Positions 8,552 to 16,762 of a stretch of DNA of 64,000 bases are shown piece after piece. Location: the NCBI GenBank assembly GCA_030447865.1, contig JAUJOD010000001.1, positions 606,909 through 670,908 on the forward strand, in the 5' to 3' direction. The notes beneath the pieces are model-generated. The model had not been told where the DNA came from. It did no database searches and saw nothing but the letters and a program-made list of their open reading frames with translations. Position numbers and translations under genes: made by a program. Origin of the DNA: Nocardioidaceae bacterium (GTDB lineage: Bacteria; Actinomycetota; Actinomycetes; Propionibacteriales; Nocardioidaceae). The first letter of the stretch is position 1, and every line of letters begins with the position of its first letter.

Positions 8552-8892
8552 GCGTCTAATTCTCGATCACAGGCCGCCGGGCCGCCAATGACTGGACTGT
8601 TGGGTCGGAGCGCAGAGCGCGCGGAGCGGTGGTAAATCTGAGTCGAGGGCGACGTCCACGACAACGAGTTCATGGTCCTGGGTCGCCCTGCTGCCGAGGC
8701 GCTCGGCCTCGCGGCGCACGAGGCGCCCACGCGAGGCGCGTCTTTCCGTCGGCGATTGCCGCCCGAATGTGCTCATCTCAGGCTGCCGCTATCGCACTGG
8801 CTACGAGGGGTCGTCTTGTCCTCGAACCACCACCGACACGACCCTGGGAGTTGAACCGCTCCACATCAGTGATGTGGTCCCGTTCTCTAGAG
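8552..8892. other. Gap between DUF4238 and antitoxin genes, no gene recognised
   Basis: These 341 bases contain short reverse-strand open frames. The most protein-like has about 70 codons ending at 8567 and rich in R and E, including RLVRREAERLGSR, but it matches nothing I know and has no clear ribosome binding site. The most striking feature is the 17-bp palindrome at 8861-8877, close to the antitoxin stop codon. Confidence 0.4.
8861..8877. promoter_or_regulatory. 17-bp palindrome CCACATCA-G-TGATGTGG
   Basis: Two perfect 8-bp arms flank a single base. There is no T-run on either side, so it is not a standard terminator. It lies 16 bp downstream of the antitoxin gene stop. It could be a protein-binding site, for example for the ribbon-helix-helix antitoxin or a recombinase, but nothing in the sequence decides this. 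Confidence 0.35.
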
Positions 8893-9207
8893 TCAGGCTC
8901 CCCGAGCCACGAACTCGGCGACCCGGTGAGCGCGGTGCTCCAGGTCGCGGGCAAGCTCGCCCAGCGCCGCACGATCGACCGGGCTGGTCGCGTCAAGCGC
9001 CGCCACGCGTATGAAGGACGTGACCTTCACACCGGCATCCTGCGCCCTAGCTCGCAGGTCCTCGAGTTCCTCCGGCGAGAAGCGCACCGAGATGGTGACA
9101 TTGCGTTTGACGGTGATCGGGACTTCCTCGCCACCGTCGAAGTCCGATGTGTCCTGGGTGCGGTTGTAGTAGGCCGCGAGCTCGGCTTCGCTCATGTTTT
9201 CGGTCAT
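8893..9207 (-). CDS. Ribbon-helix-helix antitoxin (CopG-like)
   Basis: The 104-residue protein has a strand-helix-helix core: TVKRNVTISVRFSPEELEDL followed by RARAQDAGVKVTSFIRVAAL. This is the usual ribbon-helix-helix DNA-binding pattern of CopG/BrnA-type antitoxins, with a C-terminal helical part that would bind the toxin. The ATG sits 2 bp beyond the stop of the broken upstream toxin gene, the normal toxin-then-antitoxin order of BrnTA-like modules. It would bind and autoregulate its operon. With the toxin frameshifted, the antitoxin may be an orphan. Confidence 0.7.
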   Translation of the reverse strand: MTENMSEAELAAYYNRTQDTSDFDGGEEVPITVKRNVTISVRFSPEELEDLRARAQDAGVKVTSFIRVAALDATSPVDRAALGELARDLEHRAHRVAEFVARGA

Positions 9208-9208
9208 G

Positions 9209-9442
9209 TCATGCCTCCCATCCGGTGATTGGTCGAACTCCGTCGCGTACCAGTTGGACGATGACGACCACCGCCTTACCGCCGTCGGTTATCGACTTGA
9301 TCCGCCCACGATCCGCGTCTCGCGCGGATGCTTGAGCATCCGGTCAGCGTTGAGGATCGCTTGCTCGATCTCTGCGGCGGTCAGCCTCCTGGTCGCGTGG
9401 TCGAGGTTGTGCTCGTCCCACTCGATCCGCTCCGAAGATCAC
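9209..9442 (-). pseudogene. Frameshifted small toxin of a BrnT-like pair
   Basis: One reverse frame reads RIEWDEHNLDHATRR then LTAAEIEQAILNADRMLKHP and RETRIVGG, and then stops. A +1 frame continues GRIKSITDGG, KAVVVIVQLVRDGVRPITGWEA and stops next to the antitoxin start. Joined, the two make a compact RelE/BrnT-fold toxin of about 75 residues (DEHN near the start, beta strands VVVIVQL, terminal RPITGW). The frames switch near 9310, and the 5' end also lacks an in-frame start. The gene is probably inactive unless the shift is programmed or a sequencing error. Its start is hidden in the end of the integrase frame. Confidence 0.6.
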
Positions 9443-10737
9443 CGCCGCATCACCAGTGTGTTGCATACGCCTCGCGAAAGCAACACGTTCGCTGCCCGCG
9501 GGTCGGATCGTGCCGCCGGTCAGGGCGGTGTCGATGATTCCGGAGATCAGCTCGTCCCCAGCCGGCAGCAGGTGACCGTAGGTGTCGATAGTGGTGGTGA
9601 TCGACTCGTGTCCCAGTCGTGCCTGGATGTGTGGGAGCGGGGCGCCGCCAGCCACGAGCCAGGCGACATGGGTGTGGCGCAGGTCGTGGAACCGGAACGG
9701 CGCGATGCCCTCGGCCGCCAGCGCCTTCATCAGCTTGCGCCAGACGTGGGTGTACAAGTCGCCGTTGTGCACCGGCAGCCCAGAGTGGCTGAGGAAGACG
9801 ACGCCGTCGGGCTGCTTGCCCTTGATCCGTCCAGCGAGCACCTCGGCGACCGCCGGGGAGATCGTGATGGTGCGGCGAGACTTCGGAGTCTTTGGGTTGC
9901 CGAGGTGGTGGTCGCGCATCGCGTGCTTGGGTCGCAGCTGCTTGGCCAGCCAGCCGGGGGTATCGGTTGTGTCGTTCTCACCGTTGCGCTTCCAGGCTTT
10001 GTTGACCCGGATGGTGCGGTGGTCCAGGTCGACGTTGCCGACCCACAGGGCGCTGACCTCGCCGAAGCGCAAGCCGGTGCCAACGGCGACGCTCAGCAGG
10101 TCGCCGTGGGTCCGAGCCGCACGGCGGTCTCCAGCTCGCGCTCGGTGAGGAACCGCAGCTCCGGACGCGACTGCTTGACGCGCGACTGCTTGGGCGCCGT
10201 ACCGATCTCCGGGTTGGCGACGAGATAGCCGCGCTTAACGGCGTAGGCGAAGACCCCGTGGATCAGGCCGTGGTAGTTGGCCTTGGTCTTCAGGGACCGG
10301 TCCCAGTCGATCAGCCACTCCTTGATGTCAGACTCATGGATCGAGGTGACCGGGCGGGTGAAGAGCAGCGCGCCGCGCACCCGAGTGCCGGCGAGCACGT
10401 GGAGATGCCCGAGATACCGCTTCCGCTGGCCGGGTGAGAGGTCGACGATCTGTCGGACGTACTCCTCGCCCAGGTCGACGAACCGGGGCGGCGCGGTCAG
10501 CGGATCAGTCCCCGCCGGCCTGACGAACCCCTCGCCCTTCACCCACCCGTCGGGCCAGCGCTGACCAGCAGCGTCGACCATCTTCTTGAATCCATCGGCG
10601 CGCGCGACGTTCTGCGCATCGCTGCCGGCGCTGAACGTCTCAGCCTGATAGGACCCGTTGCGGGTGCCTTCCAGGCGCCACACCACCCGCGCGGAGACAC
10701 CGCCGTCGCCGCGCGTGCGCTTCTCTATCCAAGCCAT
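9344..10737 (-). pseudogene. int: Tyrosine-recombinase integrase split by one frameshift
   Basis: The N-terminal half (10737 down to about 10096) encodes an arm-binding and core-binding domain with YHGLIHGVFAYAVKRGYL. The frame then stops at residue 214. In another frame the catalytic domain follows: HGDLLSVAVGTGLRFGEVSA (first Arg), HDLRHTHVAWLV (His-x-x-Arg), LGHES and a Tyr in IDTYGHLL. The join lies at about 10100-10110 and needs a single-base change, probably one C missing from CCC. All catalytic residues are otherwise kept, so inactivation may be recent, or the base may be a sequencing error. The gene lies about 100 bp from the tRNA-Leu 3' end, the usual place for an integrase of a tRNA-targeting island. 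Confidence 0.85.
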
Positions 10738-10812
10738 AGCTACACCTCCCGAAAGGGGCTGGTGCTACCACCGTGCTACCACGAGCCAACAGGCTACGCC
10801 TAGAAATGGACG

Positions 10813-10836
10813 AAACCCCAGGTCAGGCTGGGGTTT
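10813..10836 (-). terminator. Hairpin terminator downstream of tRNA-Leu
   Basis: The arms AAACCCCAG and CTGGGGTTT are perfect (9 bp) around a 6-base loop, with T-rich flanks. It starts 5 bp beyond the tRNA-Leu 3' end in the direction of tRNA transcription, so it is a good Rho-independent terminator for the tRNA. Confidence 0.7.
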
Positions 10837-10840
10837 TCGA

Positions 10841-10870
10841 TGGTGCGCGAGGGGGAGTTGAACCCCCACG
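10841..10870. other. Probable attachment site end of the island (3' part of tRNA-Leu)
   Basis: Integrases of this class usually recombine within the 3' end of a tRNA gene and rebuild it. The broken integrase is adjacent, and everything to its left is accessory. The second att copy was not found in this window and would lie further left. The exact core is not determinable here. Confidence 0.35.
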
Positions 10871-10925
10871 CCCTCTCGGGCACACGGACCTGAACCGTGC
10901 GCGTCTGCCATTCCGCCACTCGCGC
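10841..10925 (-). tRNA. tRNA-Leu (anticodon CAG), CCA encoded
   Basis: On the reverse strand the acceptor stem GCGCGAG pairs with CTCGCGC, followed by A and an encoded CCA. The anticodon loop is GTTCAGGT (CAG), a long variable arm is present as in class II tRNAs, and the T-arm reads GGGGGTTCAACTCCCCC. Length is 85 bases. The integrase fragment ends just beyond its 3' side, so this gene is the likely insertion site of the island to the left. Confidence 0.95.
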
Positions 10926-11173
10926 GTGGCGCCGGGACCAGCCCACACTCTGGCCGATTAGCGAGGGCAAATGCAGTCCACGGCGGCCAGCCATGCTAAC
11001 ACGCAGCGCCTTCTGCCGACCGGCAGTCGGCCGGGCAGCCGACAGCGTCGAGCACCGTACAACCACCGCTTGCGGCTACGATCGAGGCCGAAGCGATGTG
11101 CCCGAGTCGAGCGTACGGCGGCCACCGCCGCTCCGTGACGGGTCGAGACAACAGAGAGTGAGGCGAGTGCATA

Positions 11174-12001
11174 GTGGGGTCTTTGCACCGCCTCGAGCAA
11201 CGCCTCGAGCACATGGTGACGGGCGCCTTCGCGCGCACCTTCCGCAGCGCCGTACAACCGGTCGAGATCGCCTCAGCACTTCAGCGGGAGGTGGACAACT
11301 CAGCCCAGGTCCTGAGTCGGGACCGGCGGCTGGCGCCCAACGACTTCGTCATCGACTTGTCGCCGGCGGACTTCGACCGCCTGTCAAGCTTCGGGGACGC
11401 CCTGTCGAGGGAGCTCGCCGACATGCTCCACCAGCACGCCGCCGATCAGCACTACGTCTTCGCCGGCCCAGTGCGGCTGAACTTCCGGCGCATCGGGGAT
11501 CTCACCACCGGGCGGTTCCGGGTCCGCAGCCAGGCCGCCGCGTCGGTGACGCCGGTGGCTGGCAAGGAGCTCAGCGACAGCCTCATCGGCAGGGCACCGG
11601 TCTTCTTGGAGATCAACGGCATCCGTCACCCGGTGACTCCTCCGAGTGCGGTCGTCGGCCGAGGTAGCGCCACCGACCTGCGCATCGACGATCCGGGCGT
11701 CTCCCGCCGCCACGCCGAGTTTCGGGTCCAACAGAGCGGCGGCACGCCGCTGGTGAGTGTTGCCGATTTGGGTTCCACCAACGGCACGACGGTCAACGGC
11801 CAACGAGTGCAACAGGCCGTCCTCGGTGACGGGGCTGTCGTTCAGGTCGGCGGCACCCGCATCGTGGTGCGGATGGCGGAGCGGCGCCCGCCTCCCTCAC
11901 CACAGCCGCAACCGCCACTGCAACCACACGACCAGAACACTCAGCCGTGGGCGCCGCCATCGTCGTACCCGCCCCAGCAACCGCGCCCTTGGAGCGGATG
12001 A
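11174..12001 (+). CDS. fhaA: FHA-domain signalling protein FhaA (DUF3662-FHA)
   Basis: The 275-residue protein has the DUF3662 N-terminal domain (about 1-115, beginning with LEHMVTGAFARTF and VQPVEIA) and a C-terminal FHA domain. The FHA phosphothreonine-binding residues are visible: GRGSATDLRI (162-171), SRRHAEF (177-183) and DLGSTNGT (198-205). A Pro/Gln-rich linker ends the protein. FhaA binds phosphorylated partners of the cell-wall kinases, including the MurJ/pseudokinase system in mycobacteria. It opens the fhaA-fhaB-pstP-rodA-pbpA-pknA-pknB run. The GTG start gives the conserved N-terminus, and the gap upstream to the tRNA (about 250 bp) should hold the operon promoter. Confidence 0.93.
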   Translation: MGSLHRLEQRLEHMVTGAFARTFRSAVQPVEIASALQREVDNSAQVLSRDRRLAPNDFVIDLSPADFDRLSSFGDALSRELADMLHQHAADQHYVFAGPVRLNFRRIGDLTTGRFRVRSQAAASVTPVAGKELSDSLIGRAPVFLEINGIRHPVTPPSAVVGRGSATDLRIDDPGVSRRHAEFRVQQSGGTPLVSVADLGSTNGTTVNGQRVQQAVLGDGAVVQVGGTRIVVRMAERRPPPSPQPQPPLQPHDQNTQPWAPPSSYPPQQPRPWSG

Positions 12002-12004
12002 GCG

Positions 12005-12469
12005 GTGTCGGAGCTCACTCTCACGCTCATCAAGCTCGGCTTCTTGGCATTGCTGTGGCTGTTCGTCCTGTCGTCGGTGTCGGTGATCAAGTCCGACATG
12101 TTCGGTCAGCGCGTCGAGGCGGCCCCAGCCGCGCCCAAGCCGGTCAAGGCCGGCAAGCCGCCTCGCAAACGGCGCAGCGCTCCGTCAAAGCTGGTCATCA
12201 CCGAGGGCGTCAACGCCGGCGTCTCGGTGCCGCTCGACGGCGCGCCGATTCTGCTGGGTCGCGGCGCCGACGCCACGATCCGGCTCGACGACGACTACGT
12301 GTCGACTCGGCACGCCCGCTTCGTGCCGCACGGCCAGGACTGGTACGTCGAGGACCTGGGCTCGACCAACGGCACCTACATCGGCAGCCAACGCATCACC
12401 ACGCCCATGGCCGTCTCGATCGGCGTCCAGGTCCGTCTCGGCAAGACAATCGCTGAGCTGAAGAAGTAG
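12005..12469 (+). CDS. fhaB: Membrane-anchored FHA-domain protein FhaB (FipA)
   Basis: The 154-residue protein has one N-terminal membrane helix (about residues 8-28) and a basic Pro/Lys linker. A C-terminal FHA domain follows, with GRGADATIRL (85-94), STRHARF (100-106) and DLGSTNGT (117-124). All phosphothreonine-binding positions are kept. In relatives it links kinase signalling to septal wall synthesis. It starts 3 bp after the fhaA stop and ends 2 bp before the phosphatase start, so it is cotranscribed with both. Confidence 0.93.
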   Translation: MSELTLTLIKLGFLALLWLFVLSSVSVIKSDMFGQRVEAAPAAPKPVKAGKPPRKRRSAPSKLVITEGVNAGVSVPLDGAPILLGRGADATIRLDDDYVSTRHARFVPHGQDWYVEDLGSTNGTYIGSQRITTPMAVSIGVQVRLGKTIAELKK

Positions 12470-12471
12470 CC

Positions 12472-13929
12472 ATGGCCCTCACCTGGCGGTTCAGCGCAGT
12501 CACCGACATCGGTCGCAGCCGCAAGAAGAACGACGACTCCGGCTACGCCGGTCCCCACCTCGTCATGGTTGCCGACGGCATGGGCGGCGCGGCGGCCGGC
12601 GACCTCGCCTCTGCGGTTGCTGTCCAGACTCTGCTTCGCCTCGACGAGCCGCCCCCCGACAACCTGCTCGAGGCGCTGGCGGGCGCCGTACACCGCGCCA
12701 ACGACCGACTGGCCGAGCTGATCGAGCAGGACCCCGGGGTCGACGGCATGGGCACCACGGTCACCGCCGCGCTCTTCGACGGTGAGCGCATCGGCATCGC
12801 CCACCTCGGCGACAGCCGCGGCTACCTCTGGCGCGACGGCGAGCTGCTCCGCATCACCAACGACCACACCTGGGTGCAGAGCCTCATCGACGATGGCCGC
12901 ATCACCGAGGAAGAAGCCAAGGTGCACTCGCACCGCTCGCTGCTGCTGAAGGTGCTCGACGGCCGACACGACCACGACCCCGATCTCACGGTGTACGACG
13001 TCCAGCCCGGCGACCGGGTGCTGATCTGCAGCGACGGGTTGTCGGGATTCGTCGAGCACGACCGGATCGAGCGGGTGCTCTCGGTCGGCACGGCCGACGC
13101 AGCCGCCCGTGAGCTCACCAGGCTCGCGCTGGAAGCCGGCAGCACCGACAACGTCACCGTCGTGGTCGCCGACGTCGTCGACGAACCAACCGCAACCCTT
13201 GAGCCGGTCACCGTCGGGGCGGCTGCTGAGGAGACGCGCCTCCCGCTCAGCCGCCGCCATGCCCGGGCACAGCGCAAGGAATCCCCCTCGGGCAAGTCGT
13301 TGATGGTCGACCCCACCGTCGACCCAGAGGAGCTGCGATACGCCCCCCGCGCGCCTCGCCGGTTCCTCGCGCTACGCCGACTCGCGGTCGTCTCCGCCGT
13401 TGTCCTGGTGGCCGGGTTGGTGGCGCTCGTGGGGTACCAGTGGTCGCAGCAGCAGTACTACGTGGCGGCGTACGGCGAGCGGGTCGCCATCTACCAGGGC
13501 GTGCAGGCCGACCTGCCGGGTGTCCAGCTGCACCATGTCTACGAGTCCCAGGATCTGCTGCTCACCGAGCTGCCGAGCTTCCGGCGCAGCCAGGTGATCG
13601 AGGGGATGACTGCCAACGACCTCGCTCACGCGCAGCGCATCGTCGACAAGTTGCTCACCTTCGCGCAGACCTGCGCACGACAAGCCAGCCAGCCAGCAAG
13701 CCAGCCGGTAACTACCGCGACCGTAACCACCGCGACCGTACCCACCGAGACACTCACCCCCACTCCGCGGAGCCCGGAGCGGTCGCCAACCCCGCGGCGG
13801 ATCGACGGACCAGCCACCGCCCAGCTCACCACCTCCGCTGAGCCGCGCACGACCGAGGCCACCGAACCGGTCACGCCCCGGGAGTGCGCAGGCGCCAGCC
13901 CGGCGACGGGGACCGGGACGCCGCAATGA
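12472..13929 (+). CDS. pstP: PP2C-type Ser/Thr protein phosphatase PstP
   Basis: The protein (485 residues) has a PP2C domain in the first 240 residues. Metal-binding motifs are VADGMGG (33-39), GMGTTVTAAL, HLGDSRGYLW, CSDGLSGFV and STDNVTVVVADV. A basic linker, one membrane helix (about 301-322, VVSAVVLVAGLVALVGY) and an external domain with a Thr/Pro-rich tail follow. It dephosphorylates the PknA/PknB kinases and their targets. The stop overlaps the next start in ATGA, so the rodA/ftsW gene is translationally coupled. Confidence 0.95.
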   Translation: MALTWRFSAVTDIGRSRKKNDDSGYAGPHLVMVADGMGGAAAGDLASAVAVQTLLRLDEPPPDNLLEALAGAVHRANDRLAELIEQDPGVDGMGTTVTAALFDGERIGIAHLGDSRGYLWRDGELLRITNDHTWVQSLIDDGRITEEEAKVHSHRSLLLKVLDGRHDHDPDLTVYDVQPGDRVLICSDGLSGFVEHDRIERVLSVGTADAAARELTRLALEAGSTDNVTVVVADVVDEPTATLEPVTVGAAAEETRLPLSRRHARAQRKESPSGKSLMVDPTVDPEELRYAPRAPRRFLALRRLAVVSAVVLVAGLVALVGYQWSQQQYYVAAYGERVAIYQGVQADLPGVQLHHVYESQDLLLTELPSFRRSQVIEGMTANDLAHAQRIVDKLLTFAQTCARQASQPASQPVTTATVTTATVPTETLTPTPRSPERSPTPRRIDGPATAQLTTSAEPRTTEATEPVTPRECAGASPATGTGTPQ

Positions 13930-15308
13930 GCGCCAGCCTCGCGGTCGCCGGCCAACCCACCGGCACCTTCGTCCCGCGCAAGCGCCGGGGCTCCGAGCTC
14001 GTCCTGCTCCTGCTGGCGCTCGTCGTCGGCGTCAGCTCCTACGCGCTCGTCGGGATCGGCCGGGACGGCGAGATCCCTGCCGACCTGGTCCAGTACGGCG
14101 GCACACTGGTCGGTCTGGCGCTGGTCGCGCACCTGGTCGTCCGTTTCCGGGTGCCCTACGCCGACCCGGTCCTGCTCCCAGCGGTCGTCGCCCTCAACGG
14201 CGTCGGGCTCGCCATGATCCGCCGGATCGACCTCGCCAGCAACACCGACTACGGGAGCCAACAGCTCGTGTGGGCGGGCGTGTCGGTCGCCGGCTTCGTG
14301 CTCACGCTGCTCGTGGTCCGCGACCATCGGCTGCTGCAGCGATTCACCTACACCACGGGCTTCGTGGGCCTCGTGCTGCTCCTGTTGCCGTTGGTGCCAG
14401 GCATCGGGACGGTCATCAACGGCGCTCGCATCTGGATCAACGTCGCCGGGTTCTCGTTCCAGCCCGGCGAGATCGCCAAGATCGCACTGGCGATCTTCTT
14501 CGCTGGCTACCTGGTCGTGAAGCGCGACGCCCTCGCGCTCGCCGGCCGCCGGTTCCTGGGCATCGACCTGCCGCGCGGCCGCGACCTCGGGCCGATCCTG
14601 CTCATGTGGGTCATCAGCCTCGGCGTGCTGGTCTTCCAGCGCGACCTGGGGTCCTCGCTGCTGTTCTTCGGGCTGTTCGTGGTGCTGTTGTACGTCGCCA
14701 CCGAGCGCGCGAGCTGGCTCGTTGTTGGGACGGCTCTGTTCGCCGGCGGCGCCTACCTCGGTTATCTGGCGTTCGCGCACGTGCAGGCCAGGGTGAACGG
14801 CTGGCTGCATCCCTTCGACGACCCCGACGCGTTCGGGCAGATCATCCAAGGCCAGTACAGCCTGGCCTGGGGCGGCATTCTCGGCCGCGGCTGGGGTCAA
14901 GGCAGCCCGTACCTGACGCCGTACTCATGGTCGGACTTCATCGCCACCTCGATCGGCGAGGAGCTCGGCCTGACCGGTCTGATGGCGATCCTCGTCATCT
15001 ACGCGCTCATCGTCGAGCGCGGCCTGCGCACTGCGCTGGTGTGTCGGGACTCTTTCGGGAAGCTGCTGGCGGTGGGACTCTCGGTGGCAATGGCGCTGCA
15101 GGTGTTCGTCGTCGTCGGAGGCGTCACCAAGCTGATCCCCCTGACGGGACTCACCACGCCGTTCCTTTCGTACGGCGGGTCGTCGCTCGTCGCTAACTGG
15201 ATCATCATCGCGCTCATCCTGCGCATCAGCGACTACGCCCGCAGACCTGTCCCCGCCGTGACGCTGCCAGCGCCTGACGAGGAGACCCAGGTGGTGAGGA
15301 TGCGGTGA
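13926..15308 (+). CDS. rodA: SEDS peptidoglycan polymerase (RodA/FtsW family)
   Basis: The 460-residue polytopic membrane protein shows SEDS-family features: many hydrophobic helices, GSSLLFFG after FQRDLG, the loop FDDPDAFGQIIQGQYSLAWGG, and a C-terminal IPLTGLTTPFLSYGGSSLVANW. It polymerises lipid II into glycan strands with a class B PBP. The chosen ATG lies in the ATGA overlap with pstP; a longer upstream frame exists but would overlap the phosphatase. The next gene, a class B PBP, overlaps its stop as GTGA, and such pairs act as one enzyme. Whether the role is elongation or division cannot be decided from sequence, but position matches rodA. Confidence 0.93.
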   Translation: MSASLAVAGQPTGTFVPRKRRGSELVLLLLALVVGVSSYALVGIGRDGEIPADLVQYGGTLVGLALVAHLVVRFRVPYADPVLLPAVVALNGVGLAMIRRIDLASNTDYGSQQLVWAGVSVAGFVLTLLVVRDHRLLQRFTYTTGFVGLVLLLLPLVPGIGTVINGARIWINVAGFSFQPGEIAKIALAIFFAGYLVVKRDALALAGRRFLGIDLPRGRDLGPILLMWVISLGVLVFQRDLGSSLLFFGLFVVLLYVATERASWLVVGTALFAGGAYLGYLAFAHVQARVNGWLHPFDDPDAFGQIIQGQYSLAWGGILGRGWGQGSPYLTPYSWSDFIATSIGEELGLTGLMAILVIYALIVERGLRTALVCRDSFGKLLAVGLSVAMALQVFVVVGGVTKLIPLTGLTTPFLSYGGSSLVANWIIIALILRISDYARRPVPAVTLPAPDEETQVVRMR

Positions 15309-16762
15309 ACAAGCCCATCCGCACGCTGGCGGTTGGCTGCCTCGTGCTGTTCGCCGCGCTGCTGATCAACGTGAACTACGTGCAGGTGTTCAAGGCCAGC
15401 GACTTCAACTCCGACACCGCCAACAAGCGCGTCCGTGAGGCCGAATGCTCCAGGGAGCGCGGCCCCATCCTGGTCGACGGCGAGCCGGTGGCGCGCAGCA
15501 TCCCCTCCAACGACAACCTCGACTACATCCGCAAGTACAGCCGCCCGTTGCTCTACGCCCCGGTCACCGGATTCTTCTCCTGTATCTACGGCACCAGCGG
15601 CGTGGAGAACTCCGAGAACGCCATCTTGTCGGGCAGCGACGAGAGGCTCTTCGTCGACCGGATCATCGACCTGCTGGGGAACGACGAGCCCAAGGGCGGC
15701 AGCGTGCTGCTGACGCTGAGCTCGGCGGCCCAGCAGGCGGCGTACGACGGGCTCGAGGCGCTGCCGGGCAACACCAAGGGCGCGGTCGTGGCGCTCGACC
15801 CCGACACCGGCGCGATCCTCGCCATGGTGTCGACCCCGAGCTACGACCCGAACCGGCTGTCGACCCACGACGTCGACGCAGCCAACCGGAGCTGGGACCG
15901 GCTCAACGCCAGTCCGACCGAGCAGATGCTCAACCGAGCGACGCAGGAGATCTACCCACCTGGCTCGACGTTCAAGGTGGTCGTGTCGGCGGCCGCGTTG
16001 GGCAACGGGTACTCCCCCGACAGTCTCGTCAACGGCCGCGCCGTCCTCGACCTGCCGCTGTCCAGCAGTGTGCTGCGCAACCAGAGCCGCGACGACTGCG
16101 GTGGCGAGCAGATCCCGTTGACGCAGGCGCTGGCGGTCTCGTGCAACGTGGCGTTCGGTGACATCGGCCTCAAGCTCGGTGCGGCGACTCTGCAGGACCA
16201 GGCCGAGAGGTTCGGCTTCAACGACGACTACCTCGACGAGCTGCCGCTGGCCACGAGCACCTTTCCCAGTGACATCGACGAGCCGCAGACCGCCCTGTCC
16301 GCGATCGGACAGTACGAGGTGGCGGCGACCCCGCTGCAGATGGCGATGGTCGTCGCCGGGGTCGCGAACGACGGAGCTGTGATGAAGCCGTACGTCGTTC
16401 AGCAGGTGCGGTCGCCCGACCTTGACGTGCTGGAGGAGGCTGAGCCGGAGGTCCTGCACCAAGCCATGTCGGCCCCGGCTGCCAACCAGCTCACGGCGAT
16501 GATGGTCGAGGTGGTCGACACCGGTACGGGGGTCCCAGCTCAGATCCCCGGCGTCGCGGTCGCCGGCAAGACCGGTACGGCGAACACGGCGAATGACCGG
16601 TCGCCGTACGCCTGGATGGTCACGTTCGCCCCAGCGGACAACCCACAGGTCGCTGTCGCGGTCTTCATAGAGAAGACCGACGTGGCTCGCGAGGACATCA
16701 GCGGCGGCGAGCTGGCCGCACCGATCGCGGTCGAGGTGATGAAGGCGGTGATCAACCGGTGA
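15305..16762 (+). CDS. pbpA: Class B penicillin-binding protein PbpA (transpeptidase)
   Basis: The 485-residue protein has a short cytoplasmic start and one membrane anchor (about 7-24). A pedestal domain and a transpeptidase domain follow. The active-site serine motif is STFK (S221), then SCN (S279) and KTGTA (K422). It cross-links peptidoglycan made by the SEDS polymerase encoded just upstream, overlapping in GTGA. Its stop overlaps the pknA start in the same way. In mycobacteria PbpA is needed for cell division and shape. Confidence 0.95.
   Translation: MNKPIRTLAVGCLVLFAALLINVNYVQVFKASDFNSDTANKRVREAECSRERGPILVDGEPVARSIPSNDNLDYIRKYSRPLLYAPVTGFFSCIYGTSGVENSENAILSGSDERLFVDRIIDLLGNDEPKGGSVLLTLSSAAQQAAYDGLEALPGNTKGAVVALDPDTGAILAMVSTPSYDPNRLSTHDVDAANRSWDRLNASPTEQMLNRATQEIYPPGSTFKVVVSAAALGNGYSPDSLVNGRAVLDLPLSSSVLRNQSRDDCGGEQIPLTQALAVSCNVAFGDIGLKLGAATLQDQAERFGFNDDYLDELPLATSTFPSDIDEPQTALSAIGQYEVAATPLQMAMVVAGVANDGAVMKPYVVQQVRSPDLDVLEEAEPEVLHQAMSAPAANQLTAMMVEVVDTGTGVPAQIPGVAVAGKTGTANTANDRSPYAWMVTFAPADNPQVAVAVFIEKTDVAREDISGGELAAPIAVEVMKAVINR

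Noticed and set aside
8567-8776. 70-codon reverse open frame as a gene
   Set aside because: Composition is Arg/Glu-rich without any known motif, no ribosome binding site precedes it, and no family resemblance is seen; left unannotated within the gap.
13626-14900. Long reverse-strand open frame (424 codons) opposite pstP and rodA
   Set aside because: It is antisense to well-supported genes, has a highly repetitive charged composition from GC-rich codon bias, and no domain.
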